Below are positions 26,107 to 35,894 of a DNA stretch of 60,945 nt, piece by piece. Position numbers and translations under genes: made by a program. Location: positions 1 through 60,945 of the forward strand of contig JAJYCL010000016.1 in the NCBI GenBank assembly GCA_021778415.1. Direction: 5' to 3'. The DNA is from a bacterium. GTDB taxonomy: Bacteria > Vulcanimicrobiota > Vulcanimicrobiia > Vulcanimicrobiales > Vulcanimicrobiaceae. The notes below the pieces were generated by a model. The model had not been told where the DNA came from. It ran no database searches and saw only the letters and a program-made list of their open reading frames with translations. Position 1 is the first letter of the stretch. Every line of letters starts with the position of its first letter.

Positions 26107-26962
26107 CGCCGAATCCGAGGCCAACGTAGTGAAACTGCTTGCTCGGATCGCCGATGAGCGTATTCCCGAGTTCAGCATCAATTTCGAATCGCGTTCCAAG
26201 TTGTTTTTGAATGCCGTAATCGATAAACGCACGTCCGCCCTGATCGGGCGCAAGTTTCGATGTATAGACGTACTCAGCATACAGTTGCGCATTTCCACGA
26301 AGCGCCGAAGTCACGACGAACGATGGCATCAAGACAGAATATCGTGAACGCATATTGTGTGCATCATAGCCACTTGTCGAGCTGTAAGCGATCGTCGTGG
26401 AAAGCCCGATGGTCGGTGTGACCGAATAGGCCACATCGAGGTTCATCGTCTCCGTCGCACCGCCGGCGGAAAAGCCATTTGTTCCGTTCGGACTCGTATA
26501 GAGGGCATCGAGCGCATAAATAAACTGACCTCGCGGCGTATATTCGAATTTCATGCCAAGGCCGCCATCTTGATAGCCTTGATTCGACGACAGCGCACCG
26601 AGGCCATCGGCGGCAAGCGTCTTGTTGTAATACGGGCCGATGAGATCGAGCTCAAACCGCTTGCTCACTCCGTAACGCACAAAACTTTGCGGATAGGAAA
26701 TCGTGCGTGACCATCGCGTCGTGTTCGCTGCGTTTTCTTGAACCTGGTAGCCCTCTTCAACAACGACTGTTTTCGGAGCAACCGCGCAGGCACTATAGCC
26801 GATTGTTGGGCGGTTCAGAGTGGCAAGCAAACTGCCATCGCCTGCGCACGGGTCCGGTGCAGGCGTCGGCGTTGCTGCCGATGACTTCGGTGCCGGCGAT
26901 GCTAACGCCGGAGTAGCAAAAATGAGCGCGCAGAGGACTAGGAGCAACTGATAGAATTTCAT
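26093..26962 (-). CDS. Outer-membrane beta-barrel protein under M-box control
   Basis: 289 residues from ATG 26962, with a clear signal peptide (YQLLLVLCALIFATPA then LASP). After a Pro/Thr-rich linker the mature part consists of alternating amphipathic strands; the SFVRYGVSKRFELDL segment resembles the MetA/phenol-degradation-type outer-membrane transporter family. Two Cys lie shortly before the first strand. An earlier in-frame ATG (27067) follows a strong AGGAGGTG ribosome site and would add 35 residues before the signal sequence; which start is used is unclear. The gene lies directly behind an M-box riboswitch, so it should be expressed when Mg2+ is low. Substrate, perhaps Mg2+, is inference. 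Confidence 0.75.
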   Translation of the reverse strand: MKFYQLLLVLCALIFATPALASPAPKSSAATPTPAPDPCAGDGSLLATLNRPTIGYSACAVAPKTVVVEEGYQVQENAANTTRWSRTISYPQSFVRYGVSKRFELDLIGPYYNKTLAADGLGALSSNQGYQDGGLGMKFEYTPRGQFIYALDALYTSPNGTNGFSAGGATETMNLDVAYSVTPTIGLSTTIAYSSTSGYDAHNMRSRYSVLMPSFVVTSALRGNAQLYAEYVYTSKLAPDQGGRAFIDYGIQKQLGTRFEIDAELGNTLIGDPSKQFHYVGLGFGVRIP

Positions 26963-27101
26963 GTTCTTCTCACAGAATTTGGGCGAGTAAATGCGACGGA
27001 ACACTCCGATAGAGACATTTTTATGTTTCGTCGTCGGCGACTGATTCGTACTTGGTCCATCGTCCATAGCTCTTTTCCACCTCCTCTCGTGTGACGAAAA
27101 C

Positions 27102-27130
27102 AAAAAACTGTCACGGCATTCCCGCGACAG
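27102..27130 (-). terminator. M-box expression-platform terminator
   Basis: On the minus strand, CTGTCGCGG (27130-27122) pairs with CCGTGACAG (27116-27108), one mismatch, and is followed by six T (27107-27102). It lies 8 bases after the aptamer, as expected for a transcription-terminating riboswitch. Confidence 0.88.
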
Positions 27131-27138
27131 TCAAAGAA

Positions 27139-27235
27139 CCTCGATCTTGATTCGGCGGTGCCTGGTAACCCATTGGGGTCTCTCGACCTTTCTGGGCAGC
27201 GGCGTATCATCGCACGGACGCCTCGCCTAACGAGG
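27139..27235 (-). promoter_or_regulatory. M-box (ykoK) magnesium riboswitch aptamer
   Basis: Reading the minus strand, the P1 arm CCTCG (27235-27231) pairs with CGAGG ending at 27139. Between them the conserved M-box core is present almost letter for letter: GTTAGGCGAGGC, ATACGCCGCTGCCCAGAAA, GGTCGAGAGACC and CCAATGGGT. I compared these from memory with the B. subtilis ykoK leader. Mg2+ binding stabilises P1 and lets the downstream terminator form, lowering expression. The aptamer is on the short side, with a reduced 3' arm. A TTGACA -35 candidate lies upstream, but no convincing -10 was found. Confidence 0.93.
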
Positions 27236-27331
27236 AATCCAAAGTCATCATACCTTTGCCTGTCAAGCGTAAGAACACCCTCGAAACACTCACGTTTGCG
27301 GCTTCTGGAGCCGATGGTATAGAGCGTGAGC

Positions 27332-27508
27332 ATGCAAGGCCTCTCCGTTACCGCCGCATGGGCTGTCGCCCGATATCGTCAAACGGTCGCGACGCTCGCC
27401 ACGCGCGTCCAAAGTGTCGCGCAGGTCTTGCGTCCGCGTGAATCGCCCGAAGCGACCAATTACTTTCGTGCCATCGGTATCGGACGCAATATCGACGTGT
27501 TCGCGTAA
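27332..27508 (+). CDS. Possible leaderless small ORF
   Basis: 58 residues from ATG 27332 (or 60 from GTG 27326). A promoter-like TTGCGG (27296-27301), 16-base spacer and extended -10 TGG-TATAGA (27318-27323) would start transcription at about 27329-27331, directly at the ATG, so translation would be leaderless. The peptide has an Ala/Val-rich helical N terminus, then a basic, polar C terminus; no family recognised. It ends 28 bp before the open frame of amtB. Alternatively this is just the amtB promoter and 5' UTR. Confidence 0.3.
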   Translation: MQGLSVTAAWAVARYRQTVATLATRVQSVAQVLRPRESPEATNYFRAIGIGRNIDVFA

Positions 27509-27607
27509 CTCTGAGCGCGTCGCGCTCGACATTTGATGAACCAAAGACCCGATCGTTTCACCGACGGGCGGATGCGCGAACCGGTACCTCTCGAGTATCG
27601 TCCCACC

Positions 27608-28834
27608 ATGGAGAAGATCTCAGCCGGAAATACTGCGTGGGTACTGGCAAGTGCTGCGCTCGTCATGCTCATGACCCCAGGGCTCGGATTCTTTTATGCG
27701 GGGCTCGTGCAGCGCAAAAATGTGCTCTCGACGCTCATGCACAGTTTCTTCGCGCTTTGCCTCATCGGGGTGCAATGGGTTCTGTGGGGCTACACGCTTT
27801 CGTTCGGTCCGGATTTTCATGGAATCATCGGAGGCCTGCAATGGTTTGGATTGCAAGGCGTCGGCATAGCACCAAACGCTGAGTATGCCGCGACGATACC
27901 GCATATCGCCTATGCGCTGTTCCAAATGATGTTCGCGGCGATTACACCGGCGCTGATCACGGGCGCGTTCGCCGAGCGTAAACGTTTCTCCGCATTTATT
28001 GTTTTCGCGTTGCTCTGGTCAACGTTCGTCTACGATCCGATCGCGCATTGGATCTGGGGCAGCGGCGGCTGGCTGGGAAAACTCGGTGCGCTCGATTTTG
28101 CAGGCGGAACGGTCGTCCATATTTCATCGGGTGTTTCCGCGCTTGTTGCCGCATGGATGCTCGGGCCGCGTTTGCGCGTGAGGCAAGCGCGCGAACCGCA
28201 TGATCGTACCATGATGCTCCTTGGTTGTGCCCTTTGTTGGTTCGGATGGTTCGGCTTTAATGCCGGAAGCGCACTAGCCGCCAACGGGATTGCGGCCTTT
28301 GCGTTTATGAATACGAACGCGGCCGCGGCCGCCGGAGCGCTGATCTGGATGGCTTTGGCCTGGCGGCGCGACGGCGCACCGACAACGAGCAGCGTTGCAG
28401 CCGGCGCGCTTGCCGGGCTCGTCGCAATTACCCCGGCGGCAGGCTACGTCACCCCGCTGGCATCGCTCGCGATCGGTGCGCTCGCTGCGTGTGCATGCTA
28501 TGCGGCCGTAAAACTCCGTGAGCGGACGCATGTCGACGACGCTCTTGATGTCTTTCCCGTTCATGGAATCGGCGGCGCCGTCGGAGCGTTGCTTACCGGC
28601 GTCTTTGCTACCGTTGCCGTGAACAGCGGAGGGGCAAACGGCGTGCTGGCCGGGAATCCGCGGCAGTTCCTCGTGCAGTGCCTCGCAGTCGCCGTCGTCT
28701 GGATCTATTCCGCAGTGATGACGTTTGCGGTTCTCAAAGTCGTGACGTGGATTGTGCCGCTACGGGTTTCTGCCCGCGATGAGGCCATCGGGCTCGATGC
28801 GTCGCAGCACGCGGAACGAGCGTACGTCGCCTAA
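27608..28834 (+). CDS. amtB: Ammonium transporter
   Basis: Trimeric inner-membrane ammonium channel. 408 residues from ATG 27608, giving the usual start before NTAWVLASAALVMLMTPGL; the open frame runs upstream to 27533 but those residues are not family-like. About 11 spans. The twin pore His are present: YDPIAHWIWG and DVFPVHGIGGAVG; the Phe gate lies in the RKNVLSTLMHSFFA to QMMFAA region. No glnK (PII) gene is adjacent, which is unusual for amtB. A cluster-specific promoter may lie at 27296-27323. Confidence 0.93.
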   Translation: MEKISAGNTAWVLASAALVMLMTPGLGFFYAGLVQRKNVLSTLMHSFFALCLIGVQWVLWGYTLSFGPDFHGIIGGLQWFGLQGVGIAPNAEYAATIPHIAYALFQMMFAAITPALITGAFAERKRFSAFIVFALLWSTFVYDPIAHWIWGSGGWLGKLGALDFAGGTVVHISSGVSALVAAWMLGPRLRVRQAREPHDRTMMLLGCALCWFGWFGFNAGSALAANGIAAFAFMNTNAAAAAGALIWMALAWRRDGAPTTSSVAAGALAGLVAITPAAGYVTPLASLAIGALAACACYAAVKLRERTHVDDALDVFPVHGIGGAVGALLTGVFATVAVNSGGANGVLAGNPRQFLVQCLAVAVVWIYSAVMTFAVLKVVTWIVPLRVSARDEAIGLDASQHAERAYVA

Positions 28835-28907
28835 GAGGGTAACCCTGGTGCATCGACCAACAAAGCCACGAACCCTAGTCACTGTGCTTATGTGGAGGAT
28901 TCCCGGA

Positions 28908-29249
28908 ATGCAACAACCCCAAATGGGCGCTTCGCAAGAAGACCGAACTCTCGCAATGATCACGCACCTCAGCGGAATACTTTTCGGCTTTATCGTGCCT
29001 TTGATCATTTGGCTCACGCAAAAAGACACGAAACCCTGGGTTGCCGACGAAGCCAAAGAGGCCTTAAATTTTCAGATCACGCTGATAATCGCCTATGTCA
29101 TCGGTGGCGCGCTCACGCTCCTCCTCGTTGGAATATTCGTCATTTTTGCCGCATTGATTGCAAATGTGATTCTTTGCATCATCGCCGGAATGAAAGCGAA
29201 TGCGGGGGAAAGCTATCGCTACCCGTTAACCATCCGTCTCATTAAGTAG
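28908..29249 (+). CDS. DUF4870 membrane protein
   Basis: 113 residues from ATG 28908, with GGAGG at 28894-28898. DUF4870 features: an N-terminal motif EDRTLAMITHLSG, a first span (ILFGFIVPLIIWLTQ), the WVADEAKEALNFQIT helix and two further spans. Family members are small membrane proteins of unknown role. The last 8 bp overlap korB on the other strand. Open frame upstream of 28908 reads into amtB and is not part of it. Confidence 0.88.
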   Translation: MQQPQMGASQEDRTLAMITHLSGILFGFIVPLIIWLTQKDTKPWVADEAKEALNFQITLIIAYVIGGALTLLLVGIFVIFAALIANVILCIIAGMKANAGESYRYPLTIRLIK

Positions 29250-30264
29250 TCGCCATAAGGCGATCCCAATCTTCGCGCGAGATGCGCGTTTCGGCCTCGG
29301 TTAATGATGCGAGCGGCTTCTTCGGAAGCCGCTCTTTTTCACAAAGATCGGCCGTGTGCGATTCGATATATAACAATCCTGTGACAAACTCACCGCGGGC
29401 CCGCGTTTCATGCACGAGCGAAACAGCGGCCATGCGATCACGCGCGTCATAATCACGATCGATCTTGCGCAACAACACGTGCGATCCGTCATCGAGTTCA
29501 ACATCTTGAACCGAACCGGGTTCGTAGTCGACCGTCACTTCCCGACCGGGCAAAATATAATCCGGAACGTTGAGCAGAACATCGTGATCTTTCACATGCG
29601 CATAGGATTTCGTCGAGCCTTCGTGATCGTTAAACGTCACGCACGGGCTAATAATATCGAGAATCGCCGTGCCCTTGTGCGAAAACGCTGCCTGCAATAA
29701 CGGTACGAGTTGCTTGCCATCGCCGGAGAACGAACGAGCTACGAACGTTGCGCCAAGCTCGAGGGCAAGACCGCAGATATCGATCATCTCGAATTCATTG
29801 GCTTTTCCGCCTTTGAGCGTCGATCCCAGATCTGCGGTGGCCGAGAATTGGCCTTTTGTCAGGCCATACACGCCGTTGTTTTCCACGAGATACGTGCAAT
29901 CGAGATTCCGACGAATCATATGAGAGAATTGGCCTAAGCCGATTGATGCGGTATCACCGTCACCGCTGATCCCGAGAACAAGCAATTGACGATTGGCGAG
30001 CTTCGCCCCGGTCGCAGCCGATGGCATGCGCCCGTGCAAACTATTGAATCCGTGCGCTTGATCGACAAAATACGCCGGTGTTTTAGAAGAACATCCGATG
30101 CCGCTCATTTTCGCTAGAAGATGCGGCTCTACGCCGTGCTCATACAGCGCTTTAATGAGATGATTCGTGATTGAGTTATGCCCACATCCGGCGCATAACG
30201 TCGTCGGCAAACCTTTGTAGATATCGCGACTAAGGCCGATAATATTGACGGTTGCTTCTGCCAT
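29242..30264 (-). CDS. korB: 2-oxoacid:ferredoxin oxidoreductase, beta subunit
   Basis: TPP-binding subunit of a CoA-dependent 2-oxoacid oxidoreductase. 340 residues; motifs CAGCGHN near residue 22, GDGDTASIG (TPP/Mg2+) near 100, and ENNGVYGLTKGQ near 128 that positions the cofactor. The gene is 16 bp downstream of korA, so both are cotranscribed. Similar heterodimers act as 2-oxoglutarate:ferredoxin oxidoreductases in aerobes such as mycobacteria, replacing or backing up 2-oxoglutarate dehydrogenase. Citrate synthase and acyl-CoA genes elsewhere in the window fit. The substrate is inferred. Confidence 0.9.
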   Translation of the reverse strand: MAEATVNIIGLSRDIYKGLPTTLCAGCGHNSITNHLIKALYEHGVEPHLLAKMSGIGCSSKTPAYFVDQAHGFNSLHGRMPSAATGAKLANRQLLVLGISGDGDTASIGLGQFSHMIRRNLDCTYLVENNGVYGLTKGQFSATADLGSTLKGGKANEFEMIDICGLALELGATFVARSFSGDGKQLVPLLQAAFSHKGTAILDIISPCVTFNDHEGSTKSYAHVKDHDVLLNVPDYILPGREVTVDYEPGSVQDVELDDGSHVLLRKIDRDYDARDRMAAVSLVHETRARGEFVTGLLYIESHTADLCEKERLPKKPLASLTEAETRISREDWDRLMATT

Positions 30265-30280
30265 GGTATGTTCCTCGCTC

Positions 30281-32095
30281 TTAATCCGCGACCACGACGG
30301 GTGCGCGCTCTACTGCAACAAGAGGTTCGGTGATGGCGCGTGCATCGATCGGCACGCCGTTATAGTGGCGAATCGAGGTGATGCGCGAGACAAGATGCGC
30401 CGGCAATTCGGTCCGCAAGATGGAAAAGAGTTGCCCATCGCGATTTTGTTCGACCACATAGACCCGATCGTGACGATGAATAAAATCGGCTATCGCACTG
30501 GCCAACGGTAACGCTCGAACGCGCAAGTAATCCGTAGCGATTCCATCCGCTGCGAGCATGTCGCGAGCCTCAACGACGGCGTGATGCGTCGTGCCATAGG
30601 CGATGATGCCGACAGTATTTCCCGTTTCTTCGATGGCGGGAGCGGTGACGAGGCCGCGAGCCGTCTCGTGTTTGCGCGTCAAGCGATCGAGATTTCGCTC
30701 CCACACCTCAGGCTTTTCCGAATAGCGAGCGAATTCGTCGTGCCCGGTTCCCCGCGTGAAATATCCGGCATTCGGATGATTGGTTCCCGGCAGCGTGCGA
30801 TAGGGAATCCCGTCGCCATCGACATCGAGATAGCGGCCCCACGATTCAAGTTTTGTCAGATCCTCTGCGCTGAGCACCTTTCCGCGATCGAACGGTTCGG
30901 TTGGATAGGGAAATGGCTCGGTCATCCAGGTGTTCATCCCGAGATCGAGATCGAGCAGCACAAAGACGGGTGTTTGCAAACGCTCTGCAAGATCAAATGC
31001 TCGCATCGCGTCTTCGTATGCCTCACGCACGGTGCCGGGTAGCAGGACGATGTGTTTTGTATCGCCATGTGAGAGCGTATAGGCAAAGCCGACATCGCCT
31101 TGCAAGGTTCGCGTCGGCAATCCCGTTGACGGGCCGACACGTTGCACATCAAAGATCACGCCCGGAATCTCTGCAAAATACGCGTATCCGGCGTATTCCG
31201 CCATGAGCGAAAGACCGGGTCCCGATGTTGCCGTCATCGCCCGCGCCCCGGCCCATCCGGCACCAAAAACAATACCCGCCGCAGCGAGTTCGTCTTCAGC
31301 TTGGACGATGCCAACATTGCGCATGCCGGTGTCCGCGTCGCTACGATAGCGTTCTGTGAGTGCGATGAAATTTTCGCACAGCGATGACGACGGCGTAATC
31401 GGATACCATGCGCAGACGCTACAGCCGCCCTGCACGCTGCCTAATGCGGCGGCCCGATTTCCATCCATCATCAAGAAATTTTTATTTCGTCCGGGAATCG
31501 CTTCGACGCTGAAGGGATCGTTCTTTAGGAGATTCGCTTTAGCAAAATCAACGCCGATGGTGAGCGCGGCAAGATTCGATTCCATGGCCTTAGGTTTTGC
31601 CGAAAATTGCGCTTCAAGCGACGCACGAACCGCCACTGCATCGATGCCTAATAGTTCGGCGAGTATGCCGACGTAGATCATGTTCAGCAAATACTTACGC
31701 AGATTCGCGTTGGGGAAATGCTCTTTTGCTAAGGCAGCAAAAGGTACGGCATAATACGTGATATCAGAACGCTGCGTTTGCTCGGTAATCGGATACGTCG
31801 CTTCGTGCACGATGACGCCGCCGGGTTTTACGCTGGCAACATCGTCGCGCCAAGTCGCGGCATTCAGCGCGACGAGAACATCGATATCTCGCGTTCGGCA
31901 CGCATATCCGCGCGAAGTTACGCGCATGTCGTACCACGTTGGTAACCCCTCGATATTAGAGGGGAAAACATTTTTGGGCGCGACCGGGATTCCCATTCGA
32001 AAGAGTGCGCCGGTGAGAACCAAATTCGAGGATTGACTCCCCGAGCCGTTCACCGTCGCAACCCGGATCGTAAAATCGTTCACGATGCGTTGCAT
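30281..32095 (-). CDS. korA: 2-oxoacid:ferredoxin oxidoreductase, alpha subunit (gamma-alpha fusion)
   Basis: 604 residues. The N-terminal gamma domain (about 1-185, opening VNGSGSQSSNLV) binds CoA; the alpha portion from about 205 contains the family motif YPITPSS and the TSGPGLSLMAE segment with the dimer-facing pyrophosphate loop. No ferredoxin domain is fused, so a separate ferredoxin must be used. The gamma-alpha order and length are those of KorA. Together with korB it forms a two-subunit enzyme. Start ATG 32095; the gap to groEL holds the groEL terminator on the same strand. Confidence 0.92.
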   Translation of the reverse strand: MQRIVNDFTIRVATVNGSGSQSSNLVLTGALFRMGIPVAPKNVFPSNIEGLPTWYDMRVTSRGYACRTRDIDVLVALNAATWRDDVASVKPGGVIVHEATYPITEQTQRSDITYYAVPFAALAKEHFPNANLRKYLLNMIYVGILAELLGIDAVAVRASLEAQFSAKPKAMESNLAALTIGVDFAKANLLKNDPFSVEAIPGRNKNFLMMDGNRAAALGSVQGGCSVCAWYPITPSSSLCENFIALTERYRSDADTGMRNVGIVQAEDELAAAGIVFGAGWAGARAMTATSGPGLSLMAEYAGYAYFAEIPGVIFDVQRVGPSTGLPTRTLQGDVGFAYTLSHGDTKHIVLLPGTVREAYEDAMRAFDLAERLQTPVFVLLDLDLGMNTWMTEPFPYPTEPFDRGKVLSAEDLTKLESWGRYLDVDGDGIPYRTLPGTNHPNAGYFTRGTGHDEFARYSEKPEVWERNLDRLTRKHETARGLVTAPAIEETGNTVGIIAYGTTHHAVVEARDMLAADGIATDYLRVRALPLASAIADFIHRHDRVYVVEQNRDGQLFSILRTELPAHLVSRITSIRHYNGVPIDARAITEPLVAVERAPVVVAD

Positions 32096-32149
32096 ATGCT
32101 TACCTTAGGGGACGCATCGACGAGCCCTCCCTACAAAAAGCAGGCCGCA

Positions 32150-32190
32150 GAAAAAGAAAACGGCCCTTGCATCGCTGCAAGAGCCGTTCG
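32150..32190 (-). terminator. Intrinsic terminator after groEL
   Basis: On the minus strand AACGGCTCTTGCA pairs with TGCAAGGGCCGTT around a GCGA tetraloop (one G-U pair), followed by a T-rich run (TTCTTTTT). It separates groESL from korAB. Confidence 0.85.
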
Positions 32191-32207
32191 TCCCTTGTTA
32201 GGGGCAA

Positions 32208-33875
<1,668 letters not shown>

Positions 33876-33882
33876 CTACTCC

Positions 33883-34188
33883 TTAAACGCTAGCGGCGAC
33901 TTTGTCGACAATCGCCAACACGTCTTTTTCAGAAACAATGAGATAATCTTTACCGTCGATTTTGACTTCGCTACCCGAATATTTCGAATAGATCACATGG
34001 TCGCCGGCCTTCACGCTCATCGCAAGGGTCGTACCATTGTCGAGCACGCGGCCCGTACCGACAGCCGCAACGCGGCCCTCTTGGGGCTTCTCTTTTGCGG
34101 TATCAGGAAGAAATATGCCGCCGACAGTCTTATCCGACTGCTCGACGTGCTCGATGACCACGCGGTCGGCCAAAGGCTTGAGATTCAC
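33883..34188 (-). CDS. groES: Co-chaperonin GroES, GTG start
   Basis: 101 residues. The family start ([13 protein letters not shown]) is reached from GTG 34188, which has GGAGG 5 bases upstream; the frame continues upstream to a CTG/TTG-like position, but those residues are not GroES. The mobile loop with GGIFLP and the base strand [11 protein letters not shown] are intact. Caps the GroEL ring. CIRCE and a good promoter lie directly upstream. Confidence 0.96.
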   Translation of the reverse strand: MNLKPLADRVVIEHVEQSDKTVGGIFLPDTAKEKPQEGRVAAVGTGRVLDNGTTLAMSVKAGDHVIYSKYSGSEVKIDGKDYLIVSEKDVLAIVDKVAASV

Positions 34189-34226
34189 TGGAATCCTCCG
34201 AACATTGTGTTGCGTAGGGTGGTAAT

Positions 34227-34285
34227 TTAGCACTCTTAGCGAACGAGTGCCAGCGAATCTTAGCAGACTAACTCAGAGACTGCAA
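34227..34285 (-). promoter_or_regulatory. groESL promoter with CIRCE operator
   Basis: On the minus strand TTGCAG (34285-34280), 17-base spacer, TAAGAT (34262-34257) form a sigma-70-type promoter. Immediately downstream lies CIRCE, 34227-34253: one arm is perfect (TTAGCACTC on plus), the other has two mismatches (GAGTGCCAG instead of GAGTGCTAA). The operator would cover the start point, so HrcA can block initiation. Confidence 0.9.
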
Positions 34286-34292
34286 GCGGCTC

Positions 34293-35894
34293 TTAGGCTC
34301 CGCTTGGGGTGCCGAAGCGAGCGAGGTACCGGGAATTCGGCACGAGATAGACCTTTAGGTGCGGATAATCGAGGTACACATCGAAGAAACGCAGGATATC
34401 TTGGCCGATCAGCCCGTCAAAATCCTCATGCTCGAAGCCGGGCGCGTGCACCGGGACGAGGAAAAGCCAGGGCGGTAGGCTGAAGCCGGCTATTCCAAGA
34501 GACGAAACCTGGCGCTCCCCGACGCTAACGAGTCCCCCGACCCCGCCGATCGATTCCGAAGCCGGCCAAGCCATCTGAATAATGCGTCCAAGACCATGAT
34601 CTTTGAGGACGGCGCTGTGCGCCCGGACAAAGGCTCTGAAAAGCATGCTTCGATCCGCGCCCGTATCCATGATGAATGTGGTGCCTAGAGCTCCTGCGAC
34701 ATCGGCCTGCATCATCGGCACCTCATCGCCGTCGGCGATCGAGAGGACTCGCGCATTTGCCGGCGGCGAAAAGACTCCGGCATCCAAAAGATCGACTCGA
34801 TGCTTGACGTAGTCGATGTGGATGACGCCGTTCGCGAGCGCGTCAAAGCCAAGCAGACCGGCTATCGGCGAACCATCCGCCCGAACTTCTTCAAATGGCG
34901 CAGTTTGAACAACGAGATTACGGAGAACCACCGACCCGAGCGTAAGCTTCGGAAGCGTCGCATAACCGGCGGAAAACCGACCGCCGGCGGTTTCACTCAT
35001 ACTGCCAACTATTTTGAGGCCTACTGCACGAGCGACATCCGAATTCAGCAGAACGGTGGACGATCCCGAATCGAGAAGAAAATTCACCGGGTGATGAGCC
35101 AGCGTCGCGTGCACGATAATGCGATCCGAATCAAATGAGGTAGGAATCTCAGCCGACGAAGAACCTAACACGAGATGATTCGACGCCGGCGCGGGAATCG
35201 CCAGCATCGCTGGAGTTACTGCGATTCCATTCGTTACCGAAACAACGTGGAAATCCGAAATATTTCTTTGCTTGGAATCGTGCAAGCGAATATGCCAAGC
35301 GCGCTCCTGTCCGTTGGTTAGGCGAAAATCGCTGAAGCTTGTATCGATCTCCTGGCCTTCAACCATGCGCTCAGTTCGAACGAGATAGAACGATGTCGTA
35401 TCGTAAAATAAGTATTCTTTTCTCCCGCCGGGTGGATCGATCCGAACGACATACGCGGACACCGGATCCGAAACCGTACCGAGTAACGTTGCACCAGCGA
35501 GATCTCCTCGATCGAGCCTCGCTCTGGCTTGAGCGTTGATCGCATCCTCATTGTGGATTTTACTTGCCAGAATGACGAAACCATTGGTATTTTGTCGCCA
35601 AGCGACTCCGCCAATCGTGCCGCGAGCGGTATGCAAATCGCCTCGCGTATGATCCGAACGATAATCAGTTCCGGATTCAACGGTGCGAATCGAGCCCGTT
35701 AGACCTTCCTCGACCGTCGAAGTTACGGTTAGCGATGTCCGGATTGTACGTAGTGGCACTCCTACAGCGCGAACATGTTTTTGAAGAATCTGCGCAAGCG
35801 ACAACGTCGAAGGCTGCAGGTTTACCGGGGTAGCGCCCGCCGGCACCGCGGCCAGCGCAAAAAGAATGCCGATCGCAAAAATCGATTTTTTCAT
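34293..35894 (-). CDS. Secreted retropepsin-like aspartyl protease, catalytic motifs intact
   Basis: 533 residues from ATG 35894, overlapping the upstream paralog stop by 4 bp (ATGA). A signal peptide (SIFAIGILFALAAVPAGA) directs export. The N-terminal half (about 30-240) is a beta-rich domain similar to outer-membrane lipoprotein-sorting-like folds; the C-terminal half has two retropepsin-like lobes. Both active-site motifs are present: LLDSGSS with Asp near 275 and IMDTGAD with Asp near 410. It may thus be an active two-lobe aspartyl protease outside the cytoplasm. A tandem paralog precedes it. Substrate unknown. Confidence 0.78.
   Translation of the reverse strand: MKKSIFAIGILFALAAVPAGATPVNLQPSTLSLAQILQKHVRAVGVPLRTIRTSLTVTSTVEEGLTGSIRTVESGTDYRSDHTRGDLHTARGTIGGVAWRQNTNGFVILASKIHNEDAINAQARARLDRGDLAGATLLGTVSDPVSAYVVRIDPPGGRKEYLFYDTTSFYLVRTERMVEGQEIDTSFSDFRLTNGQERAWHIRLHDSKQRNISDFHVVSVTNGIAVTPAMLAIPAPASNHLVLGSSSAEIPTSFDSDRIIVHATLAHHPVNFLLDSGSSTVLLNSDVARAVGLKIVGSMSETAGGRFSAGYATLPKLTLGSVVLRNLVVQTAPFEEVRADGSPIAGLLGFDALANGVIHIDYVKHRVDLLDAGVFSPPANARVLSIADGDEVPMMQADVAGALGTTFIMDTGADRSMLFRAFVRAHSAVLKDHGLGRIIQMAWPASESIGGVGGLVSVGERQVSSLGIAGFSLPPWLFLVPVHAPGFEHEDFDGLIGQDILRFFDVYLDYPHLKVYLVPNSRYLARFGTPSGA

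Noticed and set aside
27290-27544. 84-codon minus-strand ORF between amtB and the M-box
   Set aside because: No family features, and its region overlaps promoter-like signals on both strands.
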